Assembly (NCBI RefSeq): GCF_001906925.1
Contig: NZ_MRWQ01000001.1
Location: forward strand, 186,001 to 250,000
Origin: Domibacillus mangrovi
Lineage (GTDB): Bacteria > Bacillota > Bacilli > Bacillales > Domibacillaceae
DNA length: 64,000 bases
Direction of reading: 5' to 3'
Position numbers and translations under genes: made by a program. Positions 9,194 to 16,746 of the stretch are shown here, one piece after another. Every line of letters starts with the position of its first letter. Position 1 is the first letter of the stretch. Below the pieces are notes generated by a model that had not been told where the DNA came from, made no database searches, and saw only the letters and a list, made by a program, of their open reading frames with translations.

Positions 9194-10251
9194 TAGCGGA
9201 TCGCCTCCTTCATTTTTGTCCATATTGATGCGTCCTGGTTAGGGTTTTCAGACCGGTAAATGGGGACTTCAAGCTGTTTTGTTTCGCCAATCCAAAGTTC
9301 TGCCCTGCCGCCTTTCTTTTTCTGTTCCAGCACAATACGCACATAAGAGCTCTTTTTCTCTTTATCTGTTAACGGAAAACGCACTGTTTTTTTCGCATAA
9401 AAAAAGTTATGTTCTCCCGGCACAGTAAATCGTTCTTTTTCCACGACAGTGATTGGTTTATACTCTGTAAAACCGTCCTCAAAAAGTGCTTGATGATCAC
9501 GCCAGTCATCTGGTGCATCAAGTGTTACAGCAACAAGTTGAAGGCCATTTTTCTTCGCGGTTGTAACAAGTGTACGGCCGGTCTTTTTCGTATAGCCTGT
9601 TTTACCGCCTGTGACCATGCCGCCTGTCCTGACAAGTCGATGTTTATTTTCCCAAACGCGTACCGGGCTGCTTTTCGTTTTATATAAAGCGGTTCCAGCA
9701 ATTTTACGGTATTCAGGATTTTCCATCGCTTTTGCCGTCAGCAATGCCATATCATAGGCAGTAGACTGATGACTCGGATCATCAAGACCGTGTGGGTTCA
9801 TGAAAACGGTATTTTTCATACCGATCTGTTGTGCTTTTTTATTCATCATCGCAACAAACTTAGGCGTACTGCCACCGACAAATTCACTGATCACAAGTGC
9901 AGCATCATTTCCAGAGCGCAGCATTAAACCGTATACGAGTTCTTCAAGCGTAAGCGACTGACCTTTTTCCAAATACAGACTCGATCCTTCCACTTGCAGT
10001 GCCCGTTCACTGAATTTTACTTTTTCGTTCATACGGCCGGACTCGATTGCGAGAAGCGCGGTCATGATTTTCGTGATACTTGCAATGGCCCGCCGTTCAT
10101 GCGCCGACTTCGACGCCAGCACACGACCGCTGTCCATATCCATCAATACAGCGTTCCTCGCTGAGACAGACGGTTCTGCATCGGCTCTGGATGGGACAGC
10201 CGCGATGCAGAAAAGAATGGATACGACGATCACCAACAGTTTTTTTTTCAT
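9193..10251 (-). CDS. dacB: D-alanyl-D-alanine carboxypeptidase (sporulation PBP5*)
   Basis: Exported serine peptidase that trims D-Ala from peptidoglycan stem peptides, here probably in spore cortex formation. The 352 residues begin with a Sec signal peptide (about 1-25, ending in a SRADA-like site). Active-site motifs are complete: Ser58-x-x-Lys61 (SITK), Ser113-Gly-Asn115 and Lys217-Thr-Gly. ATG 10251 is preceded by GGGAGG; the GTG eight codons upstream would place that SD within the gene. Linkage to spmA/spmB and the sigma-E-type promoter point to DacB rather than DacF or DacA. No dacF copy is seen next to spoIIA. Confidence 0.9.
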   Translation of the reverse strand: MKKKLLVIVVSILFCIAAVPSRADAEPSVSARNAVLMDMDSGRVLASKSAHERRAIASITKIMTALLAIESGRMNEKVKFSERALQVEGSSLYLEKGQSLTLEELVYGLMLRSGNDAALVISEFVGGSTPKFVAMMNKKAQQIGMKNTVFMNPHGLDDPSHQSTAYDMALLTAKAMENPEYRKIAGTALYKTKSSPVRVWENKHRLVRTGGMVTGGKTGYTKKTGRTLVTTAKKNGLQLVAVTLDAPDDWRDHQALFEDGFTEYKPITVVEKERFTVPGEHNFFYAKKTVRFPLTDKEKKSSYVRIVLEQKKKGGRAELWIGETKQLEVPIYRSENPNQDASIWTKMKEAIR

Positions 10252-10276
10252 TTGTCCGCTCCTCCCTTTTTTCACT

Positions 10277-10305
10277 ACTGTATGAAAAAAGAGACGTGTT
10301 CATGA
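10277..10305 (-). promoter_or_regulatory. Candidate sigma-E promoter of dacB-spmA-spmB
   Basis: The minus strand has CATACAGT (10277-10284), a match to the sigma-E -10 (CATACAnT). It is preceded at 14 bp by TCATGAA (10299-10305), a partial -35 match. It directly adjoins the scpB stop. The B. subtilis dacB operon is known to be sigma-E dependent. Confidence 0.55.
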
Positions 10306-10890
10306 TTATTCTTCTATCGTTTCGCCCATTGCCTCTTCAAATCGGTCAAAAAATAAATCAGCTTCCTGTTGAACCTGGACTTCTCCTTCTGACAATGACG
10401 GGAGCTCATCAAGGCTTTTTAATTGAAAGGCATCAAGAAATTCAGTCGTTGTCTTATATAGAATGGGCCTGCCTGCTCCTTCAGCACGTCCCGCTTCTTC
10501 AATTAACCCTCGGGCAGCGAGCGTTGCAATCGGCCGATCCGTTTTCACTCCGCGTATATCTTCCACTTCAATTCGTGTCACTGGCTGATTGTACGCAATA
10601 ATCGCCAGTGTTTCGAGTGCAGCCTGCGACAATGTTTTCGGCGACGGTTTTTCAGCTAGCGCCTGAATAAACGGAGCATTTTCCTTTTTCGTCATTAACC
10701 TGTAATCCTCGCCGTACGTTGTGATCGTTACACCCCGCATATCGTCGTGTAAGAACGCCTCAGCCATCCGCTCGATCACATGCTGAACCGTTTGCACATC
10801 CACCTCTAGTACATCAGCCATTTGTGCTGCTGACAATCCTTCATCTCCTGCAGCGAACAAAAGGCTCTCAATAATACTTTCATTTGTCAT
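10306..10890 (-). CDS. scpB: Condensin accessory protein ScpB
   Basis: Cytoplasmic kite-type subunit of the SMC-ScpA-ScpB condensin, needed for chromosome organisation and segregation. 194 residues with two winged-helix domains; conserved elements include ESLLFAAG near the N terminus, LETLAIIAYNQPVTR (about 100-114) and GRPILYKTT. I chose ATG 10890, preceded by GGAGGTAC and overlapping the scpA end by 11 nt. A longer reading begins deep inside scpA with no SD. Confidence 0.95.
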   Translation of the reverse strand: MTNESIIESLLFAAGDEGLSAAQMADVLEVDVQTVQHVIERMAEAFLHDDMRGVTITTYGEDYRLMTKKENAPFIQALAEKPSPKTLSQAALETLAIIAYNQPVTRIEVEDIRGVKTDRPIATLAARGLIEEAGRAEGAGRPILYKTTTEFLDAFQLKSLDELPSLSEGEVQVQQEADLFFDRFEEAMGETIEE

Positions 10891-11614
10891 TCGTTGTACC
10901 TCCAGACACCACATACAATTGAGCAAAACTCCCTTTCTGCATAACAGTAATTTCATTTTGTTTCATTAACTCAAGAATGGCTAAAAAACTGACAACAAGT
11001 TCCTCCCGCTCATGTGACTGGAACAAGTCTTCAAAAAGAACCGGCACCTTTGCATCATGCAGTGTTTTCATTAGCATCTTCATTCGGGTCTCCACAGACA
11101 TTTCTTGCCGTCTGACGGTCGCTTGTCTCGGTACAGACAGTTTTTTGCGGCGCGTCATTTTTTGAAAAGCACCGAGCATATCGTAAATCGTCACATTAAG
11201 CGGACCTTCTTTAACTGGAGCAAACAGTCCATCCGCCGGCGAACGAGAAAATAATTTTGTCCGTTCTTTTTCCAATTCCTGCAGTTTAACGGCCGCTTCT
11301 TTATACTTTTTGTATTCAATCAGACGGCGCATCAATTCTTCACCCGTATCTTCCTCTTCGTCATATTCATCGTCTGTTGAAGCATGGTCCGGCAAAAGCG
11401 AACGGCTTTTCATTGCAATAAGCGTCGCTGCCATGACAAGATACTCACTCGCTATATCAAGTTCGAGCTCCTGCATCGTGTTGACATACAATAAATATTG
11501 ATTTGTAATTTCTGCAGCTGGGATATCGTATATATCAATTTCTAATTTGTTGATTAAATGAAGAAGCAGATCAAGCGGCCCTTCAAAAGAATCAATCTTT
11601 ACTTTATATTCCAT
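10880..11614 (-). CDS. scpA: Condensin kleisin subunit ScpA
   Basis: Kleisin that bridges SMC heads and binds ScpB. 244 residues; the N-terminal SMC-binding helix region starts with FEGPLDLLLHLI, and the C-terminal winged-helix domain includes VSFLAILELMKQ. I used ATG 11614 with CAGGAGA upstream; an in-frame ATG seven codons earlier overlaps that SD. First gene of a scpA-scpB pair, divergent from the DUF309 gene. In B. subtilis the DUF309 gene ypuF is co-directional with scpA, so it appears inverted here. Confidence 0.95.
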   Translation of the reverse strand: MEYKVKIDSFEGPLDLLLHLINKLEIDIYDIPAAEITNQYLLYVNTMQELELDIASEYLVMAATLIAMKSRSLLPDHASTDDEYDEEEDTGEELMRRLIEYKKYKEAAVKLQELEKERTKLFSRSPADGLFAPVKEGPLNVTIYDMLGAFQKMTRRKKLSVPRQATVRRQEMSVETRMKMLMKTLHDAKVPVLFEDLFQSHEREELVVSFLAILELMKQNEITVMQKGSFAQLYVVSGGTTNDK

Positions 11615-11695
11615 TTTCTTTCTCCTGTTTCCCATTGCCTTTTTTGCATAAATTAAAGTATAGTATATTTCACATTCACTTTCGACATTTTCTAG

Positions 11696-11724
11696 TTGAG
11701 TATGTGAATGAACCTTGCTAAACT
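11696..11724 (+). promoter_or_regulatory. Candidate promoter of the DUF309 gene
   Basis: TTGAGT (11696-11701), a 17-bp spacer, then TAAACT (11719-11724). It lies 29 bp upstream of the start codon in the divergent scpA/DUF309 gap. Each hexamer matches 4 of 6 consensus positions. Confidence 0.4.
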
Positions 11725-11753
11725 AAATCCAACTAATTGACTGGGGGAAAATA

Positions 11754-12269
11754 ATGTACACATACCCTGTGCCGTACCTTGCTTTTTTGGCACATTTTCA
11801 TATTGATCGTGATTACTTTGAATGTCATGAACTGCTCGAAGAACATTGGAAAGAAACAGACGGCGCACGTGATTCTGTCTGGGTAGGTTTAATTCAATCA
11901 GCCGTCTACCTTTACCATTACCGTCGTGGTAACATAAATGGAGCCAAACGAATGGCGGAAAAAGCGATAGACTGTTTTTCAAAAAGACAGCAAGAACTTA
12001 TCCAGCTCGGCATTGATGCCGATCGCTTTACAGCAGTCATTCAAAAATCGCTTGATCATCTTCAAGAAGGGGTTCCTTTTTCACCTCTGCTGATCCCGAT
12101 TACAGATGAGATGCTAGTTGATGATCTTGCCCAATTCACCCAAACGTTTGAGCCAGAGCTAAATGAACAGTTTTTATTTGAAAAACATAAGCTTCGCGAT
12201 CGATCTGATGTCATCAGGGCACGCAATCTTGCAATCCAATTAAAAAAAGCCGGGAAGGCGCCGTTATAA
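11754..12269 (+). CDS. DUF309 family protein (YpuF-like)
   Basis: 171-residue cytoplasmic protein of the DUF309 family. The family mark is the helical segment ECHELLEEHWK (about residues 23-33), where the conserved His and Glu residues resemble a metal- or ligand-binding site, followed by LIQSAVYLYHYRRGN. The function is not known to me. GGGGGAAAATA precedes the ATG. It is convergent with ribT, the two coding ends overlapping by 6 nt within a shared terminator. It is linked to scpA, as ypuF is in other Bacilli, but inverted. Confidence 0.88.
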   Translation: MYTYPVPYLAFLAHFHIDRDYFECHELLEEHWKETDGARDSVWVGLIQSAVYLYHYRRGNINGAKRMAEKAIDCFSKRQQELIQLGIDADRFTAVIQKSLDHLQEGVPFSPLLIPITDEMLVDDLAQFTQTFEPELNEQFLFEKHKLRDRSDVIRARNLAIQLKKAGKAPL

Positions 12270-12294
12270 ACGGCTGCCTTTACCGGCTTCTTTT
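12243..12294. terminator. Bidirectional terminator shared by the DUF309 gene and ribT
   Basis: Long imperfect hairpin: AAGCCGG, AAGGC and GCCGTT on the left pair with AACGGC, GCCTT and CCGGCTT on the right around an ATA loop. It is flanked by A-rich and T-rich runs on both sides. Both stop codons lie at its tip. Confidence 0.8.
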
Positions 12295-12632
12295 GTACAC
12301 TTTTCGTAAAAACGGCTTATCGCTTCGCCCGGCACTACGTTTAAATCCGGATGCGTTTTTTTAACTTCAGCGATCATTTTTGTTCCAATTCCCTCATCAC
12401 GGTAAGACGGATTGACCGCAATGTGTAAAATCTCTACTTTCTTTTGCTCAATTACGACGCCTACAACGCCTACAATGTCTTCATCCACTTTCCATAAATA
12501 CAACTGCCAGTCATCGTTTGATTCGTAACACTCCATTGTTTCCTTCAGCGTTTTCAATTCTTTTTCCTGGGGCATATACGAAAGCAGGCCCATCGCAATC
12601 TTCTTAAACGATTTTTTATATCGAATCAGCAT
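12264..12632 (-). CDS. ribT: RibT-type GNAT acetyltransferase
   Basis: 122-residue protein closely resembling RibT, a GNAT-fold acetyltransferase normally encoded at the end of the riboflavin operon. The acetyl-CoA loop is seen as NPSYRDEGIGTKM (about 83-95). The N-terminal signature LIRYKKSFKKIAMGLLSYMP is nearly invariant in RibT. Its exact substrate is uncertain. AGAGGGA precedes ATG 12632. No ribDEAH genes are adjacent, so this is an orphan ribT with its own leader, which contains a small GCAGG/CCTGC hairpin (12654-12668). Confidence 0.9.
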   Translation of the reverse strand: MLIRYKKSFKKIAMGLLSYMPQEKELKTLKETMECYESNDDWQLYLWKVDEDIVGVVGVVIEQKKVEILHIAVNPSYRDEGIGTKMIAEVKKTHPDLNVVPGEAISRFYEKCTKEAGKGSRL

Positions 12633-12726
12633 ATAAAATCCCTCTTCAATTAGCAGGATTTACCTGCATGATTTCGTTACCCCTACTATATTACTAAAAC
12701 GGTCTTACGTCCGCAAGATAGTTCCT

Positions 12727-12813
12727 TTATTTCACAATAAAAACCCAGTAATATACGCCCCAACCAAGCGCCACCAACATTAGCAATATAAGCAAAATCA
12801 CATTACTTTTCAT
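12727..12813 (-). CDS. Putative 28-residue single-span membrane peptide
   Basis: A short open frame starting 15 nt after the lysA stop: ATG at 12813 with GAAAGGTCGG upstream, ending TAA at 12727. The product is one hydrophobic helix (about residues 4-26: VILLILLMLVALGW, then VYYWVF) with Lys at both ends. I do not recognise it. The SD, spacing and composition suggest a real small membrane protein co-transcribed with lysA, but at this length coincidence is possible. A weak hairpin (about 12703-12718) follows. Confidence 0.45.
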   Translation of the reverse strand: MKSNVILLILLMLVALGWGVYYWVFIVK

Positions 12814-12828
12814 CACTATACCGACCTT

Positions 12829-14148
12829 TCAATTCATCTGTGGCAATTGAAGCGGCAAGTCCAGTTTAATCAAATCCTCATATGTTTCACGGCGAATAAC
12901 GACTTTCGCTTCACCATTTTCAACAAACACAACAGGCGGACGGGGGATACGGTTATAGTTATTCGCCATTGAATAGCCGTATGCACCTGTACAGAACATA
13001 GCTAATAAGTCACCTGTTGCTGCTTTTGGTAGCGGCAAGTCCCAAATAAGCATATCACCGGATTCGCAGCATTTCCCTGCAATAGATACAACTTCCTCAA
13101 CTGGATCATTTACTCGGTTAGCAAGGACCGCTTCATATTTTGCCTCATATAAAGCCGGACGAATATTGTCGCTCATGCCACCGTCTATCGCTACATATTT
13201 GCGTACATTCGGCACATCTTTTACCGAACCTGTTTCATAAATGGTAACACCTGCATCTCCAACAAGTGAACGACCCGGTTCAATCCAGATTTCCGGCATG
13301 TTCATGTCAAACCGCTCCGTTTCTTCCTGCACTTTACGAATAATTTCTTCCACATAAGCAGCAGGCTCCAACGGATCATCCTCGGCCGTGTATCGAATGC
13401 CAAAGCCGCCGCCAAGATTTAAAACCGTCGATTCAAATGCGAGACGTTCTTTCCAATCTGCCAATTTCCCGATAATTTTTTCTGCTGCCATCGTAAATCC
13501 TGTCGTTTCAAAAATTTGTGAACCGATGTGACAATGTAAGCCGAGCACGTTGATAAACGGTTTCTCTATGGCCGTCACAAGTGCTTCTTCTGCCTGCCCA
13601 TTGTTTAGATCAAAACCAAACTTGGAATCTTCCTGTCCAGTTAGAATATAGTCATGTGTATGCGCTTCAATACCCGGTGTAATACGCAGCAAAATGCTCA
13701 TTTTTTGTCTGCGCGACTGACTAATTTCATCAATTAATGCCAGTTCGTGAAAGTTATCGGCGACAATACAACCGATATTAGCGTCGAACGCCATTTCCAA
13801 TTCTTCGCGGCTTTTATTATTTCCGTGAAAGTGAATTCGTTCTACCGGAAATCCAGCTTTTTGAGCAGTATACAGTTCCCCACCGGATACGACATCAAGT
13901 GACAGCCCTTCCTGCTCAGCCAGCTGCATCATCGCAACAGAAGCAAATGCTTTACTTGCATATGCTACTTGCGCTGTAATACCCATTTTATCAAATGTTT
14001 GCTTAAATCCTCTTGCTCGTTCACGAATGAGCGCCACATCGTATAAATAAAGCGGTGTTCCGTATTTTGCCGCCAGTTCAACAACATCGACGCCCCCAAT
14101 TTCTAAATGGCCGCGCGTATTGACGGCTGCCGTTCCATATGTATGCAT
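12829..14148 (-). CDS. lysA: Diaminopimelate decarboxylase
   Basis: PLP-dependent last enzyme of lysine biosynthesis, converting meso-diaminopimelate to L-lysine and CO2. 439 residues, alanine-racemase-fold barrel. The PLP lysine is Lys66 (VAYASKAF), phosphate-binding Gly-rich loop LNLGGGFGI, C-terminal catalytic CCESGD and the GAYGYSMA signature. I chose ATG 14148, preceded by GGGGCG; upstream ATGs lack an SD and the shorter N terminus aligns with Bacillus LysA. It has its own sigma-A promoter. No lysine riboswitch is visible in the leader. It follows spoVAF as in B. subtilis. Confidence 0.97.
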   Translation of the reverse strand: MHTYGTAAVNTRGHLEIGGVDVVELAAKYGTPLYLYDVALIRERARGFKQTFDKMGITAQVAYASKAFASVAMMQLAEQEGLSLDVVSGGELYTAQKAGFPVERIHFHGNNKSREELEMAFDANIGCIVADNFHELALIDEISQSRRQKMSILLRITPGIEAHTHDYILTGQEDSKFGFDLNNGQAEEALVTAIEKPFINVLGLHCHIGSQIFETTGFTMAAEKIIGKLADWKERLAFESTVLNLGGGFGIRYTAEDDPLEPAAYVEEIIRKVQEETERFDMNMPEIWIEPGRSLVGDAGVTIYETGSVKDVPNVRKYVAIDGGMSDNIRPALYEAKYEAVLANRVNDPVEEVVSIAGKCCESGDMLIWDLPLPKAATGDLLAMFCTGAYGYSMANNYNRIPRPPVVFVENGEAKVVIRRETYEDLIKLDLPLQLPQMN

Positions 14149-14209
14149 AATTATATCGCCCCGATCTTTTAACATCATGCTAAGCAAGACTCAGCATCAG
14201 AATAAAAGT

Positions 14210-14238
14210 ACTATATCACACATTGGCTGCCTACTCAA
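14210..14238 (-). promoter_or_regulatory. Sigma-A promoter of lysA
   Basis: TTGAGT (14233-14238), a 17-bp spacer, then TATAGT (14210-14215) on the minus strand, about 60 bp upstream of the lysA start. Confidence 0.65.
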
Positions 14239-14258
14239 TACACGAAGAAAATCACCGG

Positions 14259-15677
14259 TCAATCAGAAGGTGTCCGGTTAATTTCCGGTATTCCTGATTG
14301 TTCCGGTGCTTGTTTACGAATCAATATCGTTCCTAATGACTTGGCGTCGAACGGGATAAGCGGCCATAAATAAGGCGCACCGAACGGCTTCAAACGGACG
14401 AGAAACAAAAATATAAGGGTGGTGACAATCACAAATCCAGCCGGTCCGAAAAAAGCAACTGCGAGAATTAAAATGAGTCGAGCCATTTTATTCGCAATCC
14501 CGAGTTCATAACTTGGCGTTGAAAATGTACCAATAGCAGCAAGCGCTGTATACAAAATGACTTCCGGGACGAAAAGACCAGTATCAATTGCGATTTGGCC
14601 AATCATGACGGCAGCGACAAGTCCCATCGCGGTCGAAAGCGGCTGCGGCGTGTGGATCGCCGCAATACGAAGCCATTCGATTCCTACATCAGCGATTATA
14701 ATTTGTACGGCAAGCGGAATATTCGTTTCTTCATTTGGCCCGATAAACGAGAGTGACTTCGGTAGCATTTCCGGGTGCTCCGCAAATAAGAACCAGAGCG
14801 GCAATAAAAAAAGTGACATCCAAAGACCGACAAAACGAAGCATCCGAATAAAAGTACCAGCCGCCGGCAGCTCCCGATACTCTTCTGCATGCTGTAAATG
14901 CTGCAAATAAGTGGCGGGCATAATCATAACAGCAGGCGATGTATCAGTGAACAGGAGCACATGTCCTTCGAGTAAATGAGCCGCACCTATATCGGCCCGC
15001 TCTGTATAACGAACGAGCGGAAATGGATTATAACGCTGCTTGACGAGAAATTCTTCAATCGTTTTGTCCGCCATTGGAACACCGTCAATATCAATTTTCC
15101 CAATTTCTGTTTTTATTTTTTCCACAAGATCTGCATTTGCAATTCCTTCCATATAGCCAACGGCCACATCTATTTGAGACACAGTACCTGCTTTCATCAT
15201 TTCAAAGCGCAGCTGCCCGTTTCGAATTCTCCGTCTCGTGAGTGCCGTGTTCACAATAATGTTTTCCACATAGCCGTCCCGCGAGCCTCGCACTACTTTT
15301 TCTGTATCCGGCTCTTCCGGCTGACGTCCTGGATAACTGCGCACATCTACCGCAAATAACCTATTTGGCACTGCAATAACAATGAGGCCAGACAATAAAA
15401 AAAGCGGCAGTTTCGTTTGGTCATTCACTTCCTCAACCGATTGATGAGCAAGATGATTTTTTACCAGTTCTGCTGTTGTTTCTTTTCGTTTTTTCTCAAT
15501 CGTAAGAAGAGTCTCCATCAGTTCAACAATAAATTGTGTTTCACATAATCCATTAATAAAATAAAGATGGAGCGGCTCATCGGCAATGATCAGTTTTCTT
15601 ACACCCACATCAAAACTTTTGCCAAGCCCTGCTTCTTTTTCTAAATATGTATCGATCTCATTCGGATGAATGGCCAT
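14259..15677 (-). CDS. spoVAF: Spore germination-associated protein SpoVAF (GerA-like)
   Basis: GerAA/SpoVAF-family inner spore membrane protein; SpoVAF is reported to cooperate with germinant receptors in germination. 472 residues: a soluble N-terminal domain with PSYP-like GRQPEEP and RGSRDGYVENI motifs, then about four to five membrane helices from residue ~285 (MSLFLLPLWFLF onwards) with the conserved STPSYELGIANKMAR. An AAAGGAGG SD lies 7 nt before ATG 15677 (ATG 15680 is also possible). It follows spoVAB directly; the usual spoVAC, VAD, VAEB and VAEA genes are missing between them. Confidence 0.92.
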   Translation of the reverse strand: MAIHPNEIDTYLEKEAGLGKSFDVGVRKLIIADEPLHLYFINGLCETQFIVELMETLLTIEKKRKETTAELVKNHLAHQSVEEVNDQTKLPLFLLSGLIVIAVPNRLFAVDVRSYPGRQPEEPDTEKVVRGSRDGYVENIIVNTALTRRRIRNGQLRFEMMKAGTVSQIDVAVGYMEGIANADLVEKIKTEIGKIDIDGVPMADKTIEEFLVKQRYNPFPLVRYTERADIGAAHLLEGHVLLFTDTSPAVMIMPATYLQHLQHAEEYRELPAAGTFIRMLRFVGLWMSLFLLPLWFLFAEHPEMLPKSLSFIGPNEETNIPLAVQIIIADVGIEWLRIAAIHTPQPLSTAMGLVAAVMIGQIAIDTGLFVPEVILYTALAAIGTFSTPSYELGIANKMARLILILAVAFFGPAGFVIVTTLIFLFLVRLKPFGAPYLWPLIPFDAKSLGTILIRKQAPEQSGIPEINRTPSD

Positions 15678-15691
15678 CATCTGGCCTCCTT

Positions 15692-16108
15692 TCAAAGCGG
15701 TGAAAAAAAGATCCACTGAATAAGCGAACCGACTGTTTTCCCAATCGCCACAGCCATCATTAAGTGATTGACTTTCGCAAATACACCAATTCTGCGGGCT
15801 AGTATCGGAAATACATTTAATACTTCTGTTAAAGCAGCAGCAGCCATTCCAATGAATAAACCGCTAAATAAACCAATAAACGCAGTTGTAAAAGCAGGGA
15901 ACGATAACTGTACAGAAAAAATATGCAAACATGTTCCTGCAAGAACACCAACAACGAGTGCCAATTCATATACATGAATAAATAGTTTCGTTTTCGTTGC
16001 CGACATAAGACGTGGAATAACGCCAAGTACTGTAATGAACGCGACATAACCAGCACCAGTTGCAAGTCCTCCTGCCAGCCCTAAAAAAAGAAGAAAAGCT
16101 ATTTCCAT
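15692..16108 (-). CDS. spoVAB: Stage V sporulation protein AB
   Basis: Small membrane protein of the spoVA system, which moves Ca-dipicolinate into the developing spore and out during germination. 138 residues with about four helices. Conserved stretches are GLAGGLATGAGYVAF, VLGVIPRL and LTEVLNVFPILARRIG, the last being diagnostic of SpoVAB. I chose ATG 16108, one base after the spoVAA stop, with AAAAGGAA upstream, over longer in-frame starts within spoVAA. The role of AB itself is poorly defined. Confidence 0.9.
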   Translation of the reverse strand: MEIAFLLFLGLAGGLATGAGYVAFITVLGVIPRLMSATKTKLFIHVYELALVVGVLAGTCLHIFSVQLSFPAFTTAFIGLFSGLFIGMAAAALTEVLNVFPILARRIGVFAKVNHLMMAVAIGKTVGSLIQWIFFSPL

Positions 16109-16109
16109 T

Positions 16110-16706
16110 TTACTTCTGTTCCTTTTCATTCGCTGCCAGATACCCATTAATATCTTCTTCGTATTTAAACATTTCCAGGTCAAGAGGCCCCGGTTCCTCA
16201 TTCAACCGTTTTTGCCAAAGCCGGTTAAAAAAGAGGATCATACCGAGGCCAAGACCAATTGAATAAGGTATTTGCAACATTAATGGTTTTTCAACTTTCT
16301 CTCCGGTAATGATTTCATACAGCATAATATGCACTTTTTGCATCGACACATCTTCATGAAAATTCATGATCGTAAGTGCTGCACCCGTAAATAACAAAAT
16401 CCAAACGAATATCACTTTCCAAAGTGGAGATGGCACCTCGGCACTTTGTAGACTGACAATCGCTTCTGTATCACCCGCAATAACCGCTTGGGCGTCTGGC
16501 AACACTTCTTTCATCGCATCAATGACTTCTAGGATCGTCACAACAACAATGTTTCCTGCTATAGGAGGCACCTTTTTCACAACAATCTTTTCAAGCACAG
16601 GGAGCATATATTCGCTCGCCTGCACGTCTGCGACATCAAAAAAAGAAATGCATCGCTGGTCGAGACGAATGTGGCGTTTTAAGCTAATATATATCGTTTC
16701 CTCCAC
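16110..16706 (-). CDS. spoVAA: Stage V sporulation protein AA
   Basis: First gene of the spoVA cluster, downstream of sigF. 198 residues: a soluble N-terminal part (about 1-95), then two membrane helices (about 95-115 and 145-170). The conserved region IMNFHEDVSMQKV and QIPYSIGLGLGMILFFN matches SpoVAA. Start GTG 16706 lies 8 nt after GGAGG; the GTG three codons earlier overlaps the SD. The SD lies in a small hairpin (CTCCG/CGGAG, 16716-16720 with 16728-16732). A TGAATA resembling a sigma-G -35 occurs at the end of sigF, but I see no convincing -10. Confidence 0.9.
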   Translation of the reverse strand: MEETIYISLKRHIRLDQRCISFFDVADVQASEYMLPVLEKIVVKKVPPIAGNIVVVTILEVIDAMKEVLPDAQAVIAGDTEAIVSLQSAEVPSPLWKVIFVWILLFTGAALTIMNFHEDVSMQKVHIMLYEIITGEKVEKPLMLQIPYSIGLGLGMILFFNRLWQKRLNEEPGPLDLEMFKYEEDINGYLAANEKEQK

Positions 16707-16746
16707 ACTTAGCACCTCCGCTTTATACGGAGTTTCCCCGTGCTGC

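Noticed and set aside
10080-10601. 173-residue plus-strand open frame opposite dacB and scpB
   Set aside because: It is antisense to two clear genes, has no SD, and its translation looks like reversed-frame composition (many Leu, Ser, Arg) with no family features.
11692-11982. 96-residue minus-strand open frame opposite the DUF309 gene
   Set aside because: Antisense shadow with no SD and no recognisable features; DUF309 on the other strand is well supported.
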